Positions 1-6,538 of a stretch of 7,729 nucleotides of DNA are shown one piece after another. Source of the stretch: DATBDM01 sp036269915 (GTDB taxonomy: Bacteria > Actinomycetota > Thermoleophilia > Solirubrobacterales > Solirubrobacteraceae); NCBI GenBank assembly GCA_036269915.1, contig DATBDM010000292.1, forward strand, positions 1-7,729. The letters run 5' to 3'. Under the pieces are notes generated by a model, which saw nothing but the letters and a program-made list of their open reading frames with translations, had not been told where the DNA came from and did not search any database. The translations under genes were made by a program, and so were the position numbers. Position 1 is the first letter of the stretch. Every line of letters begins with the position of its first letter.

Positions 1-195
1 CTCGTGCTCGCCGTGCGCGCGCTTCGCCTGCGCGGCCGTCCGCCGGTCGGCTCCGGCGTGCAGCGGCTCTACGCCGCGGCCACCGGGGTGCTCGACGCCG
101 ACATGCGCGACCGCCCGCTGTCGGGCGACCTCGAGGCCGCCCGCCAGCTGCTGTTCGACGACGCGCTCTGGATGGAAGAGGAGCGAATCGAATGA
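1..195 (+). CDS. C-terminal end of an unidentified protein (5' end outside window)
   Basis: The frame is open from the first base and ends at a TGA, so this is the last 64 codons of a gene that begins upstream. The visible part is Arg/Ala/Leu-rich and ends in an acidic, probably helical tail (LLFDDALWMEEERIE). I see no catalytic motif, cysteine or membrane segment and do not recognise the family. Codon third positions are almost all G/C, as in a real gene of this genome. Its stop overlaps the start of the following hydrolase in an ATGA, so the two are almost certainly co-transcribed and translationally coupled. Function cannot be given from this fragment. Confidence 0.75.
   Translation, partial: LVLAVRALRLRGRPPVGSGVQRLYAAATGVLDADMRDRPLSGDLEAARQLLFDDALWMEEERIE
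178..183 (+). promoter_or_regulatory. Shine-Dalgarno for the alpha/beta hydrolase
   Basis: GAGGAG lies 8 nt before the ATG at 192, inside the end of the preceding gene. It fixes the hydrolase start at the ATGA overlap. It is the only strong ribosome binding site I see at a gene start in this window; most other starts look leaderless or lack one. Confidence 0.7.
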
Positions 196-818
196 CGGGC
201 GCCGCGATCGAGCTCGACACGCCCCACGGCACGGCTCGGGCGCACCTGCACGGGGCCGGCGAGCCGCGCGCCGCGCTGCTGCTCGGCCATGGCGCGGGCG
301 GCGGCGTCGCCGCGCCCGACCTGCTGGCCGCGACCGAGGCCGCGCTGGCGCAGCAGGTCAGCGTCGCGCTGGTCGAGCAGCCCTACCGCGTCGCCGGGCG
401 CCGGTCGGCCGCGCCGGCGCACCAGCTCGACACCACCTGGACCGCCGTCGCCGAGCAGCTGCGCGACGGTCCGCTCGCCGGCCTCCCGCTGCTCGCCGGC
501 GGCCGCTCGGCGGGCGCGCGCGTGGCCTGCCGCACGGCCGGCGCCGTCGGCGCGATCGGCGTGCTCTGCCTCGCCTTCCCGCTGCACCCGCCGGCCCGCG
601 CGGGCGCGGAGCGCAAGACGCGGCTGCCCGAGCTCGAGGCCGCCGGCGTCCCGGTGCTCGTGGTCCAGGGCCAGAACGACCGGTTCGGGATCCCGCCGGC
701 GGGACCGGACCGCGAGGTGGTCGTGATCCGCGGCGACCACGGGCTGAAGTCCGACAAGCCGGCGCTCGTCGCCGCCGTCAGCGCGTGGCTTAGCGAGCTC
801 AGCGGCCGAAGCGGCTGA
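192..818 (+). CDS. alpha/beta hydrolase, KANL3/Tex30-like family
   Basis: A 208-aa predicted cytosolic serine hydrolase; substrate unknown. Visible: an oxyanion-loop motif GHGAGGG (residues 32-38), the nucleophile elbow GGRSAGAR (103-110, Ser106), the family-typical FPLHPP segment (129-134), the acid residue in VQGQNDRFG (Asp163) and the catalytic His in GDHGLK (His183). The order Ser-Asp-His and the total length of about 200-220 aa match the compact KANL3/Tex30-like alpha/beta hydrolases, related to dienelactone-hydrolase-type folds. There is no signal peptide. The ATG start is chosen from the GAGGAG site and the ATGA overlap with the upstream gene, so it is probably the second gene of an operon. 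Its last 20 bases overlap the end of the convergent gene on the other strand. Fold and triad are seen directly; the physiological role (esterase, peptidase or other) is not inferable. Confidence 0.9.
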   Translation: MTGAAIELDTPHGTARAHLHGAGEPRAALLLGHGAGGGVAAPDLLAATEAALAQQVSVALVEQPYRVAGRRSAAPAHQLDTTWTAVAEQLRDGPLAGLPLLAGGRSAGARVACRTAGAVGAIGVLCLAFPLHPPARAGAERKTRLPELEAAGVPVLVVQGQNDRFGIPPAGPDREVVVIRGDHGLKSDKPALVAAVSAWLSELSGRSG

Positions 819-1257
819 CGAACAGCGCCGCGCGGTCCTGCAGGTCGGCCAGCAGCGCGCGCACCTCGGACAGCCCGGCGCGCAGCTGCTCGTCGCCGAC
901 CTCGACAGGGGCCATCGAATCCTGCAGCTCGACGAGCAGCGTGTCGGACTCGGCGATCGCCTCGGTCGCCTTCTCGAGGAACCCCTTGACGCCCTGCGAG
1001 GGCAGGCCCGCCGAGGCGGGTGCGAAGGTGCGGGTCGGCAGGCCATAGCGCTCGGCGAACGCCGAGTGGGTGCGCTGGGCGCGGCCGTAGGCGGACTGGA
1101 CAGGCCGGAACAGGCCCTCCTCGAGCCGGTCGCCGGACTGCTCGTCCAGCGCCTCGTAGGCGGCGCCGAGCGCCGCCAGGGCGACGCCGAGCTCCTCGAT
1201 CGCCAACGCGAGATCGTCGAGGAGGTTCTGCCGGGCCTCTGCGGTGACGTACGCCAT
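799..1257 (-). CDS. all-helical protein of unknown function
   Basis: A 152-aa protein I do not recognise. It reads as two helical halves: residues about 5-72 with regular Leu/Ala spacing (NLLDDLALAIEELGVALAAL), a Pro/Gly-rich hinge at about 73-90 (GLPTRTFAPASAGLP), then amphipathic helices to the end (EVRALLADLQDRAALFVSRF). No Cys, no membrane segment, no signal peptide, no HTH. It could be a structural or scaffold-like coiled protein, but nothing in the sequence assigns a role. The ATG at 1257 is preceded at exactly 6 nt by TAGGCT and by no ribosome site, so it is probably translated from a leaderless mRNA. It is divergent from the ABC-F gene with 12 bp between start codons and convergent with the hydrolase with a 20-bp overlap. 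Third positions are nearly all G/C on this strand, so it is a real gene and the long opposite-strand frames are shadows. Confidence 0.85.
   Translation of the reverse strand: MAYVTAEARQNLLDDLALAIEELGVALAALGAAYEALDEQSGDRLEEGLFRPVQSAYGRAQRTHSAFAERYGLPTRTFAPASAGLPSQGVKGFLEKATEAIAESDTLLVELQDSMAPVEVGDEQLRAGLSEVRALLADLQDRAALFVSRFGR
803..817. terminator. possible bidirectional hairpin in the convergent gene overlap
   Basis: GCCG-AAG-CGGC with one additional G-T and one C-G pair forms a short 6-bp stem with a 3-nt loop, inside the overlapping tails of the convergent hydrolase and helical-protein genes. There is no T-tract on either side. It sits where a terminator is expected, but GC-rich coding sequence produces such stems by chance. 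Confidence 0.2.
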
Positions 1258-1263
1258 GCTCTG

Positions 1264-1269
1264 AGCCTA
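1264..1269 (-). promoter_or_regulatory. -10 hexamer TAGGCT of the 152-aa gene (leaderless)
   Basis: Reading the minus strand, TAGGCT fits the TANNNT -10 consensus and is followed by 6 nt and then the ATG at 1257, so transcription would begin at or next to the A of the start codon. A TTGACC (minus strand, 1295-1290) lies upstream, but with a 20-nt spacer, longer than the usual 16-19, and inside conserved ABC-F codons, so I give it little weight. The hexamer fills half of the 12-bp gap between the divergent genes. Confidence 0.6.
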
Positions 1270-3072
<1,803 letters not shown>

Positions 3073-3073
3073 G

Positions 3074-3079
3074 TACCCT
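3074..3079 (+). promoter_or_regulatory. -10 hexamer TACCCT of the 92-aa gene (leaderless)
   Basis: TACCCT begins 2 bp after the ABC-F stop codon and is followed by exactly 6 nt and then the ATG at 3086. The geometry is identical to TAGGCT-N6-ATG upstream of the 152-aa gene. No convincing -35 element is seen. It suggests the small gene has its own promoter in addition to possible read-through from the ABC-F gene. Confidence 0.6.
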
Positions 3080-3085
3080 CGCGGC

Positions 3086-3364
3086 ATGACCGCCCGCACA
3101 TGGCGCCAGGCGCACACGCTGATGGCGGCTTGCGACGCGCCGCTCTCGGAGTCCTCGCTCGCGGCCGCCCTGACGGCCGCGCGACGGCGCTGGGAGCCCC
3201 TCGAGAACGTCCCGCCCGCATTGCTCGTCACCCGCGACGAGCTGCACGCGGCCGAGGAGCTCGCGGCGCACCCGCTGCTCGAACTCAGCGAGGTCCGCGA
3301 GGTCTCGAACCTGCGCGAGGGATGGGCGGCGGCGTGGCTGCTCGCCGCCGCGCCCGAAGCCTAG
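3086..3364 (+). CDS. small protein of unknown function (92 aa)
   Basis: Starts at ATG 3086, 13 bp after the ABC-F stop, behind a leaderless TACCCT-N6-ATG arrangement that decides against the longer in-frame start at 3002. The 92-aa product is soluble-looking, rich in Ala, Leu and Glu with four Trp residues, and probably mostly helical (SESSLAAALTAARRRW; DELHAAEELAAHPLLEL). It has one Cys (residue 16), no signal peptide and no recognisable motif. Codon third positions are mostly G/C. Its TAG stop shares the palindrome CTAG with the stop of the convergent 79-aa gene. I do not recognise the family; proximity to the ABC-F gene does not by itself imply a shared role. Confidence 0.7.
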   Translation: MTARTWRQAHTLMAACDAPLSESSLAAALTAARRRWEPLENVPPALLVTRDELHAAEELAAHPLLELSEVREVSNLREGWAAAWLLAAAPEA

Positions 3365-3600
3365 TAGGCGGCGGGCTCGATGCGCAGCAGCGTGCGCCAG
3401 CCCGGATCGAGGCGCGCCGCGAGCTCGCGCAGCTCCTCGGCCGCGATCCCGCCGGCGACGAGCATCAAGCCGTTCACATCCGGCCCACGCGCATTGCCTA
3501 GCGTCTCCTTGAGACGCTGTGCGAGGGTGATCGCCCGGGGCTCGGGCACCAGAATCTGCACGCGGACGCGACTGGCCGAGGGCGCGAAGCTCGAGGTCAT
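3361..3600 (-). CDS. small alpha/beta protein of unknown function (79 aa)
   Basis: A 79-aa protein whose sequence suggests alternating strands and helices: RVRVQILV (11-18), ITLAQRLKETLG (24-35), VNGLMLVAG (42-50), EELRELAARL (55-64), WRTLLRIEP (68-76). No Cys, no membrane segment, no catalytic motif that I can name. I chose ATG 3600 because TACGGT lies 7 nt upstream, a leaderless arrangement; an in-frame GTG at 3609 would add 3 residues but would overlap that -10 hexamer. It lies 66 bp downstream of the M42 peptidase gene on the same strand. Its stop TAG uses the same CTAG as the stop of the convergent 92-aa gene. Family not recognised. Confidence 0.7.
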   Translation of the reverse strand: MTSSFAPSASRVRVQILVPEPRAITLAQRLKETLGNARGPDVNGLMLVAGGIAAEELRELAARLDPGWRTLLRIEPAAY

Positions 3601-3607
3601 TCGCGGC

Positions 3608-3613
3608 ACCGTA
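3608..3613 (-). promoter_or_regulatory. -10 hexamer TACGGT of the 79-aa gene (leaderless)
   Basis: On the minus strand TACGGT is followed by 7 nt and then ATG 3600. It fits TANNNT at leaderless distance and no ribosome site is visible. No good -35 is found at 16-18 bp. It is the main argument for ATG 3600 over GTG 3609. Confidence 0.5.
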
Positions 3614-3619
3614 CATGGC

Positions 3620-3647
3620 GCATCGGCGTCATCAGATCGATCGATGC
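3620..3647. repeat. inverted repeat in the gap between the M42 peptidase and 79-aa genes
   Basis: GCATCG (3620-3625) and CGATGC (3642-3647) are 6-bp inverted arms around a 16-nt spacer; the second arm overlaps a 10-bp perfect palindrome ATCGATCGAT (3636-3645). It lies just upstream of the -10 of the 79-aa gene and downstream of the peptidase stop, so it could be an operator or weak terminator. The short arms make chance plausible. Confidence 0.25.
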
Positions 3648-3666
3648 CGCAACGAGCGGAAAATCG

Positions 3667-4725
3667 CTACGGGCGGGGTGGCAATGGCGTCGTGACGACG
3701 GCGTGCACGAGGGCGAGCGCCGTCTCCAGGTCGCGTGGATGCACGGTCTCGAAGGCCGTGTGCGTGTAGCGCGTGGGGACCGTCAGCAGCGCCGTCGGGG
3801 AGCCCGACTCGGCCAGCGCGAGGCCGTCGGAGCCGTAGCCCGCGAAGAGCCCGTCCTGCGCCGGCAGCCCGAACTCGCGCGCGAGCGCGAGCAGGTGCTG
3901 GGTGAGAAGGCGGTCGTAGACGATGCCGCTGTCGCGGTGCACCGCGATCGGCCCGGCGCCGAGGCGGGCCGGATGCTCGCGCTCCTGCACCGCGGGGATG
4001 TCGCCGACGAGCCCGACGTCGAGCGCGATCGCCGCGTCGAAGCGCTCGGCCCGCGCGAGCGCGCGCGCCCCGTGCACCCCGTTCTCCTCCTGCACCGTGG
4101 CCGCGAGCCAGACCTCGCACGTCAGGTCGGGCTCGTCGATCGCGTCGACCAGCGCATCCATGATCGCCAGCCCGACGCGGTTGTCCATGCTCGGACCGCT
4201 GAGCAGCTCGCCGATGCTCCGCACCGGGCCGGAGAAGACCACCGGCGAGCCGACGTGGACGCCGCGCGCCTCGACCGCCGCCCGGTCGGGCAGCCCGAGC
4301 TCGACCCAGAAGTCGTCGTAGCCGATCCGGTGCTCCTCGCGCTGCTCGGCCGTCAGCACGTGGCCGCTCGCGGCGGCGAGCAGCCCCTCGGTCCAGCCGC
4401 CGTCGCGGCCGAGCACCTTCACCGGCTGGCCGATCGGGTGACGCCGCTCGGGCCCCATCCGGCGATCGCCCTGGGAGCCGTCGAGCAGCAGGAACCCGTC
4501 GTCCGTGATGTGGCGCACGATGTAGCCGACCTGGTCGAGGTGCGCCTGCACCAGCACCCGCGGCCCGGACCCGCCGACGCGGGCGATCAGGTTGCCCATC
4601 GGATCGCGCCGCACCTCGGGGCACGACCGGCTCCAGCGGCCGTGGAGCAGGTCCGCGAGCTCGGTCTCGGCGCCGGACGGCGCGGGGACGGCGCACAGCT
4701 CGCTCAGCAGGGCGACGAGATCCAT
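3667..4725 (-). CDS. M42 family metallo-aminopeptidase (TET-type)
   Basis: A 352-aa cytosolic aminopeptidase that would release N-terminal residues from peptides; family members are dinuclear metal enzymes, often assembled as dodecameric tetrahedra. Visible residues match the family set: His62 and Asp64 in AHLDQVGYIV (61-70), bridging-type Asp181 in SGPSMDNRVG (176-185), catalytic Glu213 and metal-ligand Glu214 in ATVQEENGVHGA (209-220), Asp236 in ALDVG (234-238), and His322 in RYTHTAFETVHP (319-330). Length is normal for M42 (about 340-360). The insert between residues about 72 and 165 corresponds to the family's inserted beta domain. No signal peptide. Start ATG 4725 is preceded by TAGGGT at 8 nt. 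The gene follows the TetR-like 129-aa gene by 21 bp on the same strand, so read-through is also possible. Substrate preference (acidic, Leu, Lys) is not inferable. Confidence 0.92.
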   Translation of the reverse strand: MDLVALLSELCAVPAPSGAETELADLLHGRWSRSCPEVRRDPMGNLIARVGGSGPRVLVQAHLDQVGYIVRHITDDGFLLLDGSQGDRRMGPERRHPIGQPVKVLGRDGGWTEGLLAAASGHVLTAEQREEHRIGYDDFWVELGLPDRAAVEARGVHVGSPVVFSGPVRSIGELLSGPSMDNRVGLAIMDALVDAIDEPDLTCEVWLAATVQEENGVHGARALARAERFDAAIALDVGLVGDIPAVQEREHPARLGAGPIAVHRDSGIVYDRLLTQHLLALAREFGLPAQDGLFAGYGSDGLALAESGSPTALLTVPTRYTHTAFETVHPRDLETALALVHAVVTTPLPPRP

Positions 4726-4733
4726 GCGGGGAA

Positions 4734-4739
4734 ACCCTA
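4734..4739 (-). promoter_or_regulatory. -10 hexamer TAGGGT of the M42 peptidase gene
   Basis: On the minus strand TAGGGT is followed by 8 nt and then ATG 4725, giving a leader of about 0-2 nt. It lies in the 21-bp gap after the upstream gene's stop codon. No convincing -35. It suggests a promoter specific to the peptidase. Confidence 0.45.
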
Positions 4740-4746
4740 CGACGCG

Positions 4747-5136
4747 TCAGCGGACCGGTCGCGCGTCGAGCCAGCGTTCGACCGCCGTGCTCGCCCGGTC
4801 CACAGCCGCCTCGGGCGTGGCGCCCTGCTCGCGCATCGTCCGCCAGACCTCGAGATCGGTCAGCGCCCGCACGGACCAGACCGACGAGCTGTCCGGGCGC
4901 AGCGGGCGCAGCGCCTCGACGACGAGAGCCTCGAACGAGCTGTCGAGCGCCTCCATCGACTCACGCAGCGCCGGCACGTCGTCGCGCTCGCGACGCGCGG
5001 CCGTGATGCCGTCGGCGCCGCGCTCGTAGGCGTCGAAGAGCGTCTCGACCAGGCGGTGGACGCGCTCCGGCTCGGAGTCGGCGTGGACGAACACGACGGA
5101 CGCCTGGCCGTCGGGCGGAAACCGCAGGCTCTCCAT
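4747..5136 (-). CDS. TetR-like ligand-binding domain protein without a visible HTH (129 aa, tentative)
   Basis: A 129-aa protein with clean coding statistics. From residue about 25 onward it is all-helical and looks like the C-terminal effector/dimerisation half of a TetR/AcrR regulator: RVHRLVETLFDAYERGADGI (25-44), a charged region AARRERDD (46-53), ALRESMEALDSSFEALVVEALRP, then SVRALTDLEVWRTMREQGAT (88-107) and a final helix to AVERWLDARPVR. The first 24 residues (MESLRFPPDGQASVVFVHAD) show no helix-turn-helix, and upstream of the ATG the opposite strand is coding, so no DNA-binding domain can be added in any minus frame. It may be a truncated regulator, a stand-alone sensor, or an unrelated helical protein; the TetR resemblance is my pattern judgement only. 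The ATG is 3 bp from the divergent gene's ATG; neither a ribosome site nor a TANNNT is at hand. The M42 gene follows after 21 bp. Confidence 0.6.
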   Translation of the reverse strand: MESLRFPPDGQASVVFVHADSEPERVHRLVETLFDAYERGADGITAARRERDDVPALRESMEALDSSFEALVVEALRPLRPDSSSVWSVRALTDLEVWRTMREQGATPEAAVDRASTAVERWLDARPVR

Positions 5137-5139
5137 GAA

Positions 5140-5397
5140 ATGCCGGCCGCGGACCGGCGCTGGGAGCGCGCCCGCGCCGAGGTCTACGTCGACGCCATCG
5201 GCTCGACTGTCGTGGTCGCGAACAGCCTGGTGATCGCCGAGGTGCTGCGCACGCCGTCGCCGGTGGGAACCGCGATCGCCGTCACGCCCGGCCACGCCGC
5301 GGTGGGCCACGCCTCCGAGCCGGACGACGTCGTGGTGTTCGCGCTGGAGGCCGACGGCCCGCGCGTGGCGCACGAGCAGGTCAGCGCGCCGCGCTGA
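5140..5397 (+). CDS. small protein of unknown function (85 aa)
   Basis: An 85-aa product from ATG 5140. After a charged N-terminus (MPAADRRWERARAEVY) it is rich in Val and short strands (GSTVVVANSLVIAEVL; DDVVVFALEADGP), suggesting a small beta-rich or alpha/beta domain. It has no Cys, membrane helix or motif I recognise. Almost every codon ends in G or C, while the minus frames here read as low-complexity Arg/Ala/Gly, so this strand is the coding one. The frame stays open far upstream, but that part is antisense to the M42 and 129-aa genes and is a GC-rich shadow. Start is uncertain because neither a ribosome site nor a -10 sits at the expected distance. The gene converges on the sulfite oxidase-like gene with 11 bp between the stop codons. 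Confidence 0.65.
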   Translation: MPAADRRWERARAEVYVDAIGSTVVVANSLVIAEVLRTPSPVGTAIAVTPGHAAVGHASEPDDVVVFALEADGPRVAHEQVSAPR

Positions 5398-5416
5398 CCC
5401 GCTCAGATCTAGCGGG
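5398..5416. terminator. candidate bidirectional hairpin between convergent genes
   Basis: CCCGCT-cagatct-AGCGGG is a perfect 6-bp GC-rich inverted repeat with a 7-nt loop, located between the stop of the 85-aa gene and the end of the convergent molybdoenzyme gene, and overlapping the latter's TAG. There is no T-tract, so it would be a U-less, actinobacterial-style terminator or just an mRNA end structure. Placement is more persuasive than stem strength. Confidence 0.4.
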
Positions 5417-6497
5417 CGGCCTGGACCCGGATCCGCGGCCGCGCGTTGTTCACGTAGCCCTTCGGATTCCACAGCGCCGCCTCGTCCTCGGGCTGCGTGG
5501 CCGCCGAGGAGTCCCAGGCCCGCACGAGGATCTCGTGCTCGCCGGGCGCGAGGTCGACCGTGATCCGCCACTGCCGCCACCCCCACGGGCCCAGATCGTC
5601 CAGCAGCTCGGCCTGCGACCAGTGCGCGCCGCGATCCAGCGAGACGTCGACCCGGGCGACGTGGCGCTCGCCGCCTGCGAACGCGTGGCCACGCACCTCC
5701 GTTGGTCCGGCAGGGACCGTCTCGCCGTCGGCCGGGGAGAGCACGTCGGCGTTGAGCGCGACCAGGCCGAGGGGGATGCCGGCGCCGGGGCCGGGCGTGC
5801 CGTCCTCAGGCAGCAGCCGGTAGACGACATGCTGGAAGTACCCGTCCCACGGCCGCGACCGGACCTCGATCCGCTCGAGCCACTTCACGCTGCGCGCGCC
5901 GATGTAGCCGGGCACGACCACGCGCAGGGGCGCACCGTGGACCGGCGGCAGCGGCTCCCCGTTCATCGCCCAGGCGAGCAGCACCTCGGGACGGCACGCC
6001 TTGGCGAGCGGGATCGAGCCGCCGAAGGCCTGGACCGGGTTCGCCTCCGCGCACTCGTCGGCACCGACGAAGCCGGCGTGCGCGGCCTCTGGCGTCGGCC
6101 CCGCGAGCGCGAGCACGTCGGCGAGCGCGACGCCTGTCCACGTCGCGGTGCCCGTCGCGCCGGGACCCCACGGTGCCTCGCCCGGGATCTCGCGGACGGC
6201 GATCAGACCCGCCCGCCGGTTGCCGGCACACTGCAGCGTCGCCGTCTCGGTGCGCTCCCGGAACGCCTCGCGCAGCGTCGTCAACGAGAGATCGAGGGGC
6301 CGCTGAACGAGCCCGTCGACGCACAGCCTCCATGCGGCCGGGTCGATCTCCGGCACCGGCCCGTGCCCGCGCACGTAGAACGCGTCGGTGGCGGTCAGGG
6401 GACCCTCGGCCAGCGCGGCGGGTCCGGTCTCGGCGTTGAACGGCTCCTGCTCGTGGACGATCAGATCCGCCCGCTTGCCGTAGCGACGGAGGCTCAT
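5409..6497 (-). CDS. sulfite oxidase-family molybdopterin-dependent oxidoreductase (cytochrome-less, plant-type)
   Basis: A 362-aa enzyme that binds molybdopterin and probably oxidises sulfite or a related S-oxo/oxo substrate. The N-terminal EQEPFNAETG (16-25) and YVRGHGPVPEID (41-52) and the molybdenum-binding motif TLQCAGNRR (87-95, Cys90 as the Mo ligand) define the Mo domain (about 15-215), which continues with LLAWAMNGEPLPPVHG (173-188) and VVPGYIGARSVKWLE (194-208). The C-terminal Mo-co dimerisation domain (about 240-360) contains VDVSLDRGAHW (283-293) and ends in LWNPKGYVNN (342-351). Order and wording closely follow plant sulfite oxidase: no cytochrome b5 domain, no heme motif. No Tat or Sec signal, so probably cytosolic, unlike SorA/YedY enzymes. 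No cytochrome partner gene is adjacent. ATG 6497 was chosen because homology begins at once and a TAGGTT lies 10 nt upstream; ATG 6530 in frame would add 11 residues with no family similarity. Confidence 0.92.
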   Translation of the reverse strand: MSLRRYGKRADLIVHEQEPFNAETGPAALAEGPLTATDAFYVRGHGPVPEIDPAAWRLCVDGLVQRPLDLSLTTLREAFRERTETATLQCAGNRRAGLIAVREIPGEAPWGPGATGTATWTGVALADVLALAGPTPEAAHAGFVGADECAEANPVQAFGGSIPLAKACRPEVLLAWAMNGEPLPPVHGAPLRVVVPGYIGARSVKWLERIEVRSRPWDGYFQHVVYRLLPEDGTPGPGAGIPLGLVALNADVLSPADGETVPAGPTEVRGHAFAGGERHVARVDVSLDRGAHWSQAELLDDLGPWGWRQWRITVDLAPGEHEILVRAWDSSAATQPEDEAALWNPKGYVNNARPRIRVQAAR

Positions 6498-6507
6498 TGA
6501 GCTCGTC

Positions 6508-6513
6508 AACCTA
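6508..6513 (-). promoter_or_regulatory. -10 hexamer TAGGTT of the molybdoenzyme gene
   Basis: On the minus strand TAGGTT is followed by 10 nt and then ATG 6497, placing transcription start about 3-4 nt before the ATG. No -35 match is seen; instead a 19-bp palindrome occupies the adjacent upstream DNA. Confidence 0.45.
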
Positions 6514-6519
6514 GTCGGT

Positions 6520-6538
6520 CGCGACGTCATGCGTCGCG
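6520..6538. promoter_or_regulatory. candidate operator palindrome upstream of the molybdoenzyme gene
   Basis: CGCGACG and CGTCGCG are perfect 7-bp inverted arms around the 5-nt centre TCATG. The element begins 6 bp upstream of the TAGGTT -10 hexamer, in the -10/-35 spacer to -35 zone, where a dimeric repressor or activator would act. No matching regulator is identified in the window. Confidence 0.35.

Noticed and set aside
192..818. Hydrolase as part of a defence or toxin system
   Set aside because: Compact serine hydrolases of this type are common housekeeping-like genes, and no defence or mobile gene is adjacent.
1066..1269. N-terminal extension of the ABC-F protein from an ATG at 1066 (68 extra residues)
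   Set aside because: This stretch is antisense to the 152-aa gene, which has the better codon pattern and its own promoter. ABC-F homology begins right after GTG 1270.
3703..5139. Plus-strand open frame leading into the 85-aa gene, 564 codons in total
   Set aside because: All but the last 86 codons are antisense to the M42 peptidase and the 129-aa gene, which carry real motifs or bias. Only the part from 5140 is kept.
5137..5586. Extension of the 129-aa minus gene upstream by 150 codons
   Set aside because: The added residues are Arg/Ala/Gly/His-rich shadow sequence opposite the 85-aa gene and the end of the molybdoenzyme, and contain no HTH or other domain.
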